From Bacteriovoracaceae bacterium (GTDB taxonomy: Bacteria; Bdellovibrionota; Bacteriovoracia; Bacteriovoracales; Bacteriovoracaceae), in NCBI GenBank assembly GCA_947461145.1, contig CANHJD010000006.1, positions 1 to 38,529 of the forward strand: DNA of 38,529 bases, given 5' to 3'. Position numbers and translations under genes: made by a program. Under the pieces are notes generated by a model. That model made no database searches, had not been told where the DNA came from, and saw only the letters and a list, made by a program, of their open reading frames with translations. Positions 26,737-35,928 of the stretch are shown one piece after another (position 1 is the first letter of the stretch; every line of letters begins with the position of its first letter).

Positions 26737-27630
26737 ATGAAAAAGTTCATCCTCTTTTTCTTGATCTCATTACCCGTATTTGCCTCACCACGTGAGCAGG
26801 CAGAAAATCTTCTTTCAAAATTAGACAGTGAATTATCAACTGATATTCGCATGGATCTCTTTTCACAAAACTTCATCGGTTTGCCTTATGGGGATGGTGG
26901 TCCACTCGGAGAGGGTGAAAATGGTCGCTATGATCAAGATCCACTATATCGATTTGATACATTTGATTGCACCACTTTTGTAGAAACAACAGTAAGCCTA
27001 GCTCTCTCAAGAGATGTTGATGAATTCGAAAATAAAATGGATGAAATTCGCTACGAAAGCTCACAAGTTGATTACCTTAAGAGAAATCATTTCCCGAGCT
27101 TGCAGTGGATTCCAAATAATATCAAGAACGGTCTTTTAAAAGAAATTAATCATCTGATACTTCCCTCTTCTGAAACAAAAACTGCCGAAGCCGTTATTGA
27201 TCTTCCTGGCTGGTTAAAAAAAATAAAAATAAATGAAATTAAAGTTCCTGAAGCGACTCAGTTGGAGCGCGAATCATTATTAGAAGAGTTACGAAGCTAC
27301 GCTTCCCAATATACACCCATTGTTGCTCGTTTAAATTATTTACCTATTGCAACTCTAGTAACAAAACCTCAAGTCCTCAAGCTCATACCTAATGGAGCAA
27401 TTGTCAGCTTCGTCAGACCAAACTGGGACTTAACAGACGCAATCGGGACACATATGAACGTATCCCATCAAGGAATAATTTTTCAGAAGAAAAATGGCAC
27501 TTACCTGAGACACGCGAGTTCATCTTCAGAAAAAAGAGTGATGGAAGTTCCACTTTATGACTATCTTAAGAAGTTTGAGAATCACCCTACTCTAAAAGGT
27601 ATTCATCTTATGCAGGTGAATGAGATCTAG
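26737..27630 (+). CDS. DUF1460 (N-acetylmuramoyl-L-alanine amidase-like) secreted protein
   Basis: Signal peptide; FIGLPYGDGGPLGEGENGRYDQDPLYRFDTFDCTTFVETTVSLAL; GTHMNVSHQGIIF. Confidence 0.82.
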   Translation: MKKFILFFLISLPVFASPREQAENLLSKLDSELSTDIRMDLFSQNFIGLPYGDGGPLGEGENGRYDQDPLYRFDTFDCTTFVETTVSLALSRDVDEFENKMDEIRYESSQVDYLKRNHFPSLQWIPNNIKNGLLKEINHLILPSSETKTAEAVIDLPGWLKKIKINEIKVPEATQLERESLLEELRSYASQYTPIVARLNYLPIATLVTKPQVLKLIPNGAIVSFVRPNWDLTDAIGTHMNVSHQGIIFQKKNGTYLRHASSSSEKRVMEVPLYDYLKKFENHPTLKGIHLMQVNEI

Positions 27631-28238
27631 GCCTTATACAAACCATTTGGATCAGATCCGAGAAAGCAGGCCTCCTGGAGTCTTTTGGGGACAGGAGGTA
27701 ATTTTTTTAATATTCTTGGGTCAATAATTTCAAAATGAGTCAGGTCATTAAAACTCATGCCGAGATTTAAAAGATCTGCATCAGTGGTTCTCCATTCCCA
27801 GTTGTTATAACGATTAAGATTTATAGGATTTGAATAGCCATAGAGGCTGTGCTTGCCTTTTGTATTAAAATAAAAATCAAAATAACTCATAACAAGCTCA
27901 CGAACACTCTGATAATAAGGCAATCGACCAGCAAGCAGAGTGGTATTTGATTTCGATATACTTCCCCACCCAGTATCGGTTTTATAGACAGTAAGAACAT
28001 GGTGATCATCATTTTCAGCTATAAGATCAACCATTAAAGGTTTGTGTCCATGGTATTCCAATGCTGCCGCCGCCAACAGTCCACCCTCGAAGCAGTGCCC
28101 CTCACCTGTAATCATCACCCACCTTGGAGAGGAAGCATGATCAGTGGGATTATAAATAAGATCATTCACGTAGTCTTGAATCTTAGCAGGAGTGCTTAGA
28201 GAACGAAGCAAACGTCTCTCTGAGGGAGTCCAATTCAT
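27627..28238 (-). CDS. Transglutaminase-like/cysteine-protease-fold hypothetical protein
   Basis: GEGHCFEGGLLAAAALEYHGHKPLMVDLIAENDDHHVLTVYKT resembles a transglutaminase-like Cys-His-Asp arrangement. Confidence 0.6.
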   Translation of the reverse strand: MNWTPSERRLLRSLSTPAKIQDYVNDLIYNPTDHASSPRWVMITGEGHCFEGGLLAAAALEYHGHKPLMVDLIAENDDHHVLTVYKTDTGWGSISKSNTTLLAGRLPYYQSVRELVMSYFDFYFNTKGKHSLYGYSNPINLNRYNNWEWRTTDADLLNLGMSFNDLTHFEIIDPRILKKLPPVPKRLQEACFLGSDPNGLYKA

Positions 28239-29216
28239 TTAAATAACTTCAATGATAAGATGATGAATATTAAATTTTTTTGAAATCAGATCCCTGTAAT
28301 CAGAAGAGCGTTGTTCAAGATTTTTCCTTATCACAAGCTCGCAACCAACTTGCCCCGGAGCAAGTTTCCACAGATGGATATCCAAAACTTTGGAACCATC
28401 GAGTTCAATTTGTTTAATTAACTTTTCCTGGTCAATAGAATCATCATGAGCATCCAAAAGATCCATTCCGCTTTGGTGAATTAAACCGATGGACCATTTT
28501 AAAACCACGAAACCACCGATAACTCCAACAAGAGGATCCAACCAACTCCAACCCTGCCAACGACCCAAAAGGAGTGCAATGATGGCAAACACTGAAGTCA
28601 GAGCATCTGTCACAATATGGATGTAAGCACTATCATGGTTATGATCATGGCCGTGCGAATGACTATGATTGTGAAGATGTTGGTGCTGATGATTATTTGC
28701 AGGCGCTAGTTTATTTTTTGGATGAGAGTGGTCGTGATCACAGTGATGATGATTCTCTTTATGATCAAAAGCTTCATCTCTGTGCATAATCATTGCACAG
28801 ATTAGATTCACAATGAGGCCCACAACCGCCACCATAATCGCCTGCTCATAATGAATTGTCTGAGTTTCATAAAAGCGAGAGATGGATTCTACAATCATTG
28901 AGATAGCAATTAGAATTAAAATCATTGCACTGGTGTAACCACCCAGAGACAGGATTTTCCCCCCACCAAAGGTAAAGGACGATTTGAAACGAGGATGACG
29001 ATAGAGATAATAGACAACTAAAGACAGACCAAGGGCGAGCGTATGAGAAGCCATGTGCCACCCATCGGCCAAGAGTGCCATTGAGCCGGACCAGTATCCA
29101 ACGATGATCTCAACGACCATAGTGAAAAGTGTAATAAGTGTAACCCATTTCGTCTTTTTTTCATTGGCAAGAAACACACCCGTGTCTCTTTTGTCTATAC
29201 TGCAAGCTTCGTGCAT
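28239..29216 (-). CDS. Cation diffusion facilitator (CDF) metal efflux transporter
   Basis: Six-TM pattern; ALLADGWHMASH; His-rich cytoplasmic loop HKENHHHCDHDHSHP...HNHSHSHGHDHNHD; SAYIHIVTDALTSV. Confidence 0.92.
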   Translation of the reverse strand: MHEACSIDKRDTGVFLANEKKTKWVTLITLFTMVVEIIVGYWSGSMALLADGWHMASHTLALGLSLVVYYLYRHPRFKSSFTFGGGKILSLGGYTSAMILILIAISMIVESISRFYETQTIHYEQAIMVAVVGLIVNLICAMIMHRDEAFDHKENHHHCDHDHSHPKNKLAPANNHQHQHLHNHSHSHGHDHNHDSAYIHIVTDALTSVFAIIALLLGRWQGWSWLDPLVGVIGGFVVLKWSIGLIHQSGMDLLDAHDDSIDQEKLIKQIELDGSKVLDIHLWKLAPGQVGCELVIRKNLEQRSSDYRDLISKKFNIHHLIIEVI

Positions 29217-29231
29217 ATTGTCTCCGATACC

Positions 29232-30092
29232 TTATTTTACCAAATCCTTCGAAAGAAGAAAATCAAGAAGTCCAGAACTCGCACCTGCAATTATCAAAAT
29301 CATGGCCAGTGCAGTGGGCAGTGTCATCATTTGGTCAGTAAAAAGCACCAGACCAAGTGTGGAAAGAACAGGCGTTAAATAGGAAAGAGCACCAATAACT
29401 TGGGGGTTTCCTTTAAGAAGGGAATAGTCCCAGGCGTAAAAGGCAAAACCAAAAGGTCCAAGCCCCATCACCATTAATATCAGAGCATCGTTCCACTGAA
29501 GGACAACTCTGGGCTCAATACAAAAATGAGTTAGAAAACACAACAAACCCGTAAGAAAACAATAGCCACCCACGGACCAAACTGAGGAGGAGCCCATTTT
29601 CTTTTTTCCTAAAGAATAAATAGGCCATGAGAACGCGGCACCAAGTGCAAGTAAGTAACCCTTTATATTATTGGATTGAAATTCTGCCCCTTTTCCAAAA
29701 ACTAAAACGATACAGCCAGCTGTAGCCAAAAGTGCTCCAAAAAAATGATAATATTTTAGTTTTGTCTTTGGAAAAAATAATGGTGTCAATAAGACCATGA
29801 GCATGGGCCAGAGGTAATTAATTAAATTCGCCTCAATTGCTGGAGCAAATCGAAAAGAATAAAACAACAAAAAATGATAACCGTAATAGCCGAGTGTCCC
29901 CCAAGCGGTTGTCTTTAAGTCCACAAACATCTCTTTCGGCTTTCTTAGTGCAAGAAGAGACCCTGTCAAAAAGGAAACACCTAAAACATAAAAAGGTGGT
30001 AGGTGAATAACAAGATTTCCTAAGCTCGCAAGACTGGCCCAACATATGATCGCAAGGAGGCCTGGCGCTAAAGAATGTGAATTTTTATTCAT
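29232..30092 (-). CDS. EamA/DMT-family exporter (YddG-like)
   Basis: Ten hydrophobic segments; LINYLWPMLMVLLTPLFF and GALSYLTPVLSTLGLVLF. Confidence 0.8.
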   Translation of the reverse strand: MNKNSHSLAPGLLAIICWASLASLGNLVIHLPPFYVLGVSFLTGSLLALRKPKEMFVDLKTTAWGTLGYYGYHFLLFYSFRFAPAIEANLINYLWPMLMVLLTPLFFPKTKLKYYHFFGALLATAGCIVLVFGKGAEFQSNNIKGYLLALGAAFSWPIYSLGKKKMGSSSVWSVGGYCFLTGLLCFLTHFCIEPRVVLQWNDALILMVMGLGPFGFAFYAWDYSLLKGNPQVIGALSYLTPVLSTLGLVLFTDQMMTLPTALAMILIIAGASSGLLDFLLSKDLVK

Positions 30093-30135
30093 AGGAAAAA
30101 GTCTAGCCCGATCAAATGAAACAAGCTAGTCTCAA

Positions 30136-30672
30136 ATGATGATTGAAACAAATCGCCTTCTTATTCGACCAATGACAAATGAGGATGCACTTCATCTGTT
30201 TGAATTAAATTCTGACCCAGAAGTCGTTAGGTACACGGGCGATACGGTCACTCATAATTTTGCCGATGCTCAAAGAATTCTTACAGATCTTGTTTTTAAC
30301 CAATTTAATCTTTATAAAATGGGTCGTTTCTCAGTTCTCTTGAAAGATGGAACTTATCTCGGGTGGTGCGGACTAAGATATTTCCCAGAATCAAAGGAAG
30401 TGGATCTTGGCTATAGATTTCTCAGGAAATTCTGGGGACATGGATATGCTACAGAAGCTTCACTGGCGATTTTAAAATATGGGTTTGAAGATTTAAAACT
30501 TCATCGAATTCTAGCGAGGGCAATGCCAGCGAATTTACCAAGTATTAAAGTTTTGCAAAAATTAGGCATGACTTATCGAGGGGTCGCGAATGATCCTCAT
30601 TATCCTAGCGGTTTTGTTCTTTATGATATAACGGCTGAAGAGTTTAATAATGCGAAAATTAATAAGCTTTAG
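30136..30672 (+). CDS. GNAT-family acetyltransferase (RimJ/RimL type)
   Basis: TNRLLIRPMTNEDALHLFELNSDPEV, GYRFLRKFWGHGYATEASLAIL, NLPSIKVLQKLGM. Confidence 0.93.
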   Translation: MMIETNRLLIRPMTNEDALHLFELNSDPEVVRYTGDTVTHNFADAQRILTDLVFNQFNLYKMGRFSVLLKDGTYLGWCGLRYFPESKEVDLGYRFLRKFWGHGYATEASLAILKYGFEDLKLHRILARAMPANLPSIKVLQKLGMTYRGVANDPHYPSGFVLYDITAEEFNNAKINKL

Positions 30673-31342
30673 TATTTTAGCTACAGTAAAAATATTCTCA
30701 CATCTTTTCTATAGAGGAAAATTTAATTGGATTACTCCTGTCCCTGAAAAGCCTTGGGAGAATGCTCGACTGATGGTTTTCCTCAATCATACTTCTCTAT
30801 ACGAGCCACTCTTTATCCAATACCTTCCCTTCAGCTTTTTGTGGCAACTTGTAGATAAAGTTAATGTTCCAGGGGCAGACATAACGTTAAATCGTCCTAT
30901 CGTAGGAACATTCTGGAAACTTATGCTGCCAAATATTTCTTCCGTTTCTAGGAAGAGAGATGATACATGGAGCACATATCTTAAATCCATCAGACCAGAT
31001 TCTGTAATTATGATTGCTCCCGAAGGACGAATGAAAAGACCGGGGGGACTTGATAAATTTGGAAAACCAATGACCGTTAAAGGTGGTGCAGCCGATATCA
31101 TAGAAAACATCAATGATGGGGCGATGATACTTTGCTTGAGTGGTGGACTTCACCACGTTCAAACTCCTGGGCAGCATTTCCCTCGCCCATTCAAAACGAT
31201 ACGGATGAACCTCTCTTACGTTGATTTGAATAATTTTAAATCTCAATTCTCTGAGTTTTCACCCAGAGAGAGAAAATTAAAGATAACCCGTCTTCTTCAG
31301 GATAACCTTGAGTCAAATTGCCCTAAAGATTTTGAGACATAG
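30650..31342 (+). CDS. 1-acyl-sn-glycerol-3-phosphate acyltransferase-like (PlsC) protein
   Basis: FLNHTSLYEPLF and IAPEGRMKRPGGLDKF; overlaps the GNAT gene end. Confidence 0.75.
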   Translation: MRKLISFSILATVKIFSHLFYRGKFNWITPVPEKPWENARLMVFLNHTSLYEPLFIQYLPFSFLWQLVDKVNVPGADITLNRPIVGTFWKLMLPNISSVSRKRDDTWSTYLKSIRPDSVIMIAPEGRMKRPGGLDKFGKPMTVKGGAADIIENINDGAMILCLSGGLHHVQTPGQHFPRPFKTIRMNLSYVDLNNFKSQFSEFSPRERKLKITRLLQDNLESNCPKDFET

Positions 31343-32027
31343 AGTAGATTGAATAAAATTCCCGATGAACAGCATCATAGACTTGGGAGAGCCAAGGGAA
31401 TTCATACTGAATAAGACTTCTTACTCCCTTCCCTCTAGCGATCACTTTAAAATTCTTTTTTTCTGCTATGAACTCTAGTTGCTTGATTGTTCTTCGCAAG
31501 TGAGGAACAGTACCATAATCATAAATGAAATAATATTCTGCGATTGGTAGCTCGTAATCAGGTGACGTTAAATTCTTCTCAAAAAGCTGGGCATTTTGAC
31601 AGCTGTAGAGCTCAAGAATCCTCTGGCCCTCTTTCACTCGCTCAGGAACATATTCATGACCGATGAAATAGACTTCAGGATAAAAACTTCCCAAAATTAA
31701 TCCAAGCCTGCCATACCCTGCACCTAAATCTACCACCGTAGATCCGGCCTTAGGGTTTAGAAGCTCACAAATTTCACGAAGCTCTCCATAAGGAGTCTGT
31801 AGCGTTTGATGAGAGAGACCCACCCATGTTTGATTTCCGCCATGAATGGCCTGCCCCCAATTCTTATGGTCACCTTCTGGCAATTTGCTCTTGGCTATCT
31901 CTAAAAGCCCATTCTCTATAGCCTCAACGGCAACACCCAAGTCTCTATCTAAGGCCTCAGAATGAGTGCGGTTTGCCTCATAAGAGCTATCTTTTGCATA
32001 AAATAATTGAGTATTAAGTTTGGACAT
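31323..32027 (-). CDS. SAM-dependent methyltransferase
   Basis: GSTVVDLGAGYGRLGLILG motif I. Confidence 0.75.
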   Translation of the reverse strand: MSKLNTQLFYAKDSSYEANRTHSEALDRDLGVAVEAIENGLLEIAKSKLPEGDHKNWGQAIHGGNQTWVGLSHQTLQTPYGELREICELLNPKAGSTVVDLGAGYGRLGLILGSFYPEVYFIGHEYVPERVKEGQRILELYSCQNAQLFEKNLTSPDYELPIAEYYFIYDYGTVPHLRRTIKQLEFIAEKKNFKVIARGKGVRSLIQYEFPWLSQVYDAVHREFYSIYSMSQNL

Positions 32028-32109
32028 CTCCTAGTCATTATCAAATAAAATTCTACATTTAAACACAGAAAGATTTTTTCTTGGGTTATAATTATGTGGG
32101 GGCTTTTTC

Positions 32110-32901
32110 ATGACAAAGTATGTTTCAAAACAACCAAATGCAGAGGGGTTAATTGAATGGACTTCTGATGAAGATTCGACCTGGTCAACTCTGATTGAGC
32201 GCCAAACCGAGATAGTAAAGACAAGGGCTTCAAAGGAGTTTCTTGAAGGCCTCGAACGTATTCAATTTTCTAGAAAGAATGTTCCCCAACATCATGTTAT
32301 CAACCAACGTTTAAAAAACTTTACTGGATGGCAGGTAGAAATTGTTCCGGCATTAATTCCAGCAAAAGAATTCTTTACTCTACTAGCAAATAAGAAATTT
32401 CCAGCAGCAAGCTTCATTCGTATACCCGAAGAACTTGATTACATCCAAGAGCCAGACATTTTTCATGAGTTTTATGGGCATGTTCCTCTTTTAACTTTTA
32501 AAGAGTATGCCAATTTTATGGAAGAGTTTGGGAAGCTCGCCCTCAATGCTGCTCCAAAAGATAGAAGTCGCCTCTTTCGGATCTTCTGGTTCACGATTGA
32601 GTTTGGTCTTCTGAATACATCTCAGGGTGTTCGTGCTTATGGCGGAGGGATGCTCTCATCGATTCATGAAACAGTTTACTCCGTTGAAAGCTCTGTTCCT
32701 AAACGCCTCCCCTTTGATACTTTGAACGCCTTAAGAACGCCTTACAGAATCGACATTCCTCAACCCCTTTATTATGTTCTTAATCGCTTTGAAGACATCT
32801 ATGGGATTTTGGACCAGGACATTATGGGACTTCTCCAAAAATCAAAAGAATTAGGTGACTTTGAACCCCTTTTTGAGCCGGCCCCCAGTAGTGAGCTTTA
32901 G
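32110..32901 (+). CDS. phhA: Phenylalanine 4-monooxygenase (aromatic amino acid hydroxylase)
   Basis: PDIFHEFYGHVPLL metal-binding H-x4-H, FWFTIEFGLL, AYGGGMLSS, plus N-terminal HHVINQRLKNFTGWQVEIVPALIP. Confidence 0.9.
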   Translation: MTKYVSKQPNAEGLIEWTSDEDSTWSTLIERQTEIVKTRASKEFLEGLERIQFSRKNVPQHHVINQRLKNFTGWQVEIVPALIPAKEFFTLLANKKFPAASFIRIPEELDYIQEPDIFHEFYGHVPLLTFKEYANFMEEFGKLALNAAPKDRSRLFRIFWFTIEFGLLNTSQGVRAYGGGMLSSIHETVYSVESSVPKRLPFDTLNALRTPYRIDIPQPLYYVLNRFEDIYGILDQDIMGLLQKSKELGDFEPLFEPAPSSEL

Positions 32902-32999
32902 CCTAAAATAAGATCAAGACAGATTTCTTGCAAAACCTTACAGAGCAAGACAAATACCAGATCTTTTTGGTAACAACTCCCCATTAAATGGGAGAATTT

Positions 33000-33851
33000 A
33001 TGAAAACATTTTTGCTTCTGGCCATTATGACTATGTCAGCTTCTGCATTCGCTTTACCTGTGGCACCTTTTGATGCCCTACAAGTAGCGCCGCTAAAATC
33101 AAAAACTCTCAATTCTTTAGAGTATGATTTTGAAGGAATTGTAAAACTCTCCAACTGTTCAGGTGCCTTAATTAAATTTAACGGCATGCCCTCTTCGGCA
33201 AAAGCAATTGTTATGACAAATGGTCACTGTATTCAAAAGCCAACTGGTTATTTGAATCCCGGTGAAGCTTGGTTTAATCGACCTATGGCAAGAGAGATGA
33301 AGCTTTTTGATAAGAGCATGAATCTTTTCCCAATCAAAACAACTAAAATTATCTACGCTACAATGACAGATACAGATCTTGCACTTTATGAACTAGATAA
33401 GTCCTATGCAGAAATTTTTAAAACAACAAATGTTCGGCCTTTACTTCTCGATACAATGAGACCATCTCTCGGTCACCCTATTGAAATCATCTCTGGATAT
33501 TGGGATCGTGGTTATTCGTGTGAAGTTGATAACTTTATTTTTCAAGTTAAAGAAGGCCAATGGACTTGGACTGATTCTATTCGCTACACTCCAGGCTGCG
33601 ACACAATAGGTGGAACTTCTGGGTCACCAATTATTGCAAAAGGTGAACGAGTGGTCATTGGGATTAATAATACATCCAATGATAAGGGTGAGAAATGCAC
33701 GCTTAACAATCCTTGCGAAGTGAGTGCAAATGGGGACATTAACGCCACTCAAGGAGTTCGTTATGGCCAGCAGACTTACAACATTTATAACTGCCTTACT
33801 GTTGATTTCAAGCTTGATCTGAACATCAATGGTTGTGATTTACCGAAGTAA
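33000..33851 (+). CDS. Secreted trypsin-like serine protease
   Basis: Signal peptide; triad-like TNGHC, TDTDLALYEL, GGTSGSPII. ATG at 33000 preferred (RBS GGGAGAATT). Confidence 0.8.
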   Translation: MKTFLLLAIMTMSASAFALPVAPFDALQVAPLKSKTLNSLEYDFEGIVKLSNCSGALIKFNGMPSSAKAIVMTNGHCIQKPTGYLNPGEAWFNRPMAREMKLFDKSMNLFPIKTTKIIYATMTDTDLALYELDKSYAEIFKTTNVRPLLLDTMRPSLGHPIEIISGYWDRGYSCEVDNFIFQVKEGQWTWTDSIRYTPGCDTIGGTSGSPIIAKGERVVIGINNTSNDKGEKCTLNNPCEVSANGDINATQGVRYGQQTYNIYNCLTVDFKLDLNINGCDLPK

Positions 33852-33856
33852 GCCTC

Positions 33857-34603
33857 ATGAAAGGGACTTTTTTTAGCAAGCCACTTGAATGGAATATTGA
33901 AACTGATAAAGAATCTTGGGCCCAAGGAGAGAGTGTTAAAGGCACTCTCCGCGTAAAAAATCATGGTTCAGAATCTATAAGTCTTGAATTGTCCGGTGTT
34001 GGGCTTGCTCATGCAGACATTAAAAAAGTTCATGCTCGCACCGAAGGAGCAATGAAATTTGATGTGAAAGAAACTTTCTCAGATTCTGAACTTCAAGCAA
34101 ATGAATCGAAAGAACTTCTCTTTAACCTCATCCTTCCTTCAAATTGCGCTGTGACAGATAAAAAGGCCAGCTACTATCTTGCCTATGGCAAAGAAGCCTC
34201 TGAAAATCATCTCATGCTAAAAATTGAACCCAAGCCTCTTTTTGGAAAGGTAATCGGACTTCTTGATACTTTTCATCGCTTCAAACTTAAAGAGTATAAA
34301 GCTGCTAAAAATGGTGTCGAATATAAATTAATCCCACCAACCTCAAGAGATATGGCAAATCTAGAATCACTAAATCTTATTTTTTCCATGAGTGGGGAGA
34401 ATCTGCAGATGGACTTTGATTTTCAGGTCAAAAAACTTGAAACAGAATCAGTGACTACGAAAATCACTAAGGTGGGAGTCAAAATTCAAAAAGTTCTTAC
34501 CCCTAGAGAATATTCTTTAGGCAAAGACATGATCAACCAGGACACTCTTTTGAAATCTTTAGAGAGTGCGATTTCAGAAGTTAAACTTAAAAGCGTTTTT
34601 TAG
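33857..34603 (+). CDS. Arrestin-like / SpoOM-family protein
   Basis: DKESWAQGESVKGTLRVKNHGSESISLELSGVGLAHADIKKV, Spo0M-like N-terminus. Confidence 0.55.
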   Translation: MKGTFFSKPLEWNIETDKESWAQGESVKGTLRVKNHGSESISLELSGVGLAHADIKKVHARTEGAMKFDVKETFSDSELQANESKELLFNLILPSNCAVTDKKASYYLAYGKEASENHLMLKIEPKPLFGKVIGLLDTFHRFKLKEYKAAKNGVEYKLIPPTSRDMANLESLNLIFSMSGENLQMDFDFQVKKLETESVTTKITKVGVKIQKVLTPREYSLGKDMINQDTLLKSLESAISEVKLKSVF

Positions 34604-34606
34604 TAT

Positions 34607-34631
34607 AAATGGGAGGTTTCTCCTCCCATTT
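34607..34631. terminator. Bidirectional intrinsic terminator between convergent genes
   Basis: AAATGGGAGG (34607-34616) - TTTCT - CCTCCCATTT (34622-34631), perfect 10-bp stem. Confidence 0.75.
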
Positions 34632-34634
34632 GAA

Positions 34635-35804
34635 TTATCTTGTAATCGGTTTGTAGATTCTATTTAAGCCTTCAAGCGGAAAGCGCCCATCACGAAATTT
34701 TTCATCTTTTTTCTTCATCCAAAGCATATCTGGCCTGGTAACCGAAATCCAACTTCCGCCTGTTATATTTCCTGATTTATCTAATTCAAGAATATATTCA
34801 TAATTTTTACTTTTAAAAGCTTGTGAGGCTGTAGAGGTCACTGGATCCTTGGAAACAAAATTAAGATTGCCTTCAGCAGCACTTTCAGGAGTGAAAAATT
34901 CAAGTTCTTCACCATAGGTCATGATAGTTTGAACTCTAACTTTTTTATCTATTCCTTTTTTTTGCTCAGCTAAGGAAGTCTCTAACTCTTCAACGACTGC
35001 CGACTCATATGCAACCACAGGTTGGTTCCAAACATCATTAAAGCGATCAACATCGGCCACAAAGCCCTTTGAATAAACTCCTATCATATTTGTCAGCACA
35101 ACGTGGAAGGCCCCAGCATTTACATCACTACATTCAGGTAGATTAGCAAGCCTTGCTTCTGGCATCGGAGCATGTCCGTCCTCAGTGCTCGCCTCACCAG
35201 GAACTTTACCTTGAGCAGCACATCGGTCCCCGATACGAGTATAAAGTCCCTTTGAGTTAAAAGCGTCATGCATAGAAAGAAGACCCTTCACATCAGAAGA
35301 ACCGAAAGGAACTCTAATTCCATCTTTATTTGTAATAACAACTCTGTCAGGTTCAGCATAATTAGATGCTGCTTGAGACCAACCATGACAAATACCCTCC
35401 CACCACAAATCATTAGGAGAGAGGCTTCGCAATACTTTCTTCGTGAGAGAGTATCTGTAATCAGCTTGTGAAATATCATAAAGCTCGGCTGGAGAAAGTT
35501 CAGACAACTGAGCTTCAGTCATTTTTTTTAGTTCTTCTTTCTTTAATAATCTGTATTCAAAAGGTTGAGGATTTGGGCTGTTCCAACGATAGGCTATCCC
35601 GCCTTTGTTTGATGGCCAATAAGACTCAGACCACCCCAAACGATCATCAAGAAGTTTTGCAGCTAAAGGAAGGGAGCGAAACTCAACTTTCATTTCACCA
35701 TCAGCGATGATTTTAAAATAGTGTGGGTTATTAGCACTATCCCATTTTTCTGCCATGGCCGAAGAAGCAACAAAAACAGAAGCCAATACAAAAAGCTTTT
35801 TCAT
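34635..35804 (-). CDS. Secreted transglutaminase-elicitor-like protein
   Basis: Start MKKLFVLASVFVASSAMAEK (35804, RBS GGGAAAGGG) gives a signal peptide; LWWEGICHGWSQAAS (candidate Cys), GAFHVVLTNMIG (candidate His), GFVADVDRFNDVWNQPV (candidate Asp). Confidence 0.65.
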   Translation of the reverse strand: MKKLFVLASVFVASSAMAEKWDSANNPHYFKIIADGEMKVEFRSLPLAAKLLDDRLGWSESYWPSNKGGIAYRWNSPNPQPFEYRLLKKEELKKMTEAQLSELSPAELYDISQADYRYSLTKKVLRSLSPNDLWWEGICHGWSQAASNYAEPDRVVITNKDGIRVPFGSSDVKGLLSMHDAFNSKGLYTRIGDRCAAQGKVPGEASTEDGHAPMPEARLANLPECSDVNAGAFHVVLTNMIGVYSKGFVADVDRFNDVWNQPVVAYESAVVEELETSLAEQKKGIDKKVRVQTIMTYGEELEFFTPESAAEGNLNFVSKDPVTSTASQAFKSKNYEYILELDKSGNITGGSWISVTRPDMLWMKKKDEKFRDGRFPLEGLNRIYKPITR

Positions 35805-35928
35805 ATTCCCTTTCCCTCTTTTAAAACTGCTGAGCGTTATAGCTCTAAAACGACCAGGACTCAAGCCAACTGGAAGTTTTTACAAAGGGGAAACAGAATC
35901 TAAGTGACTGAAATAACTAGTTTAATAA

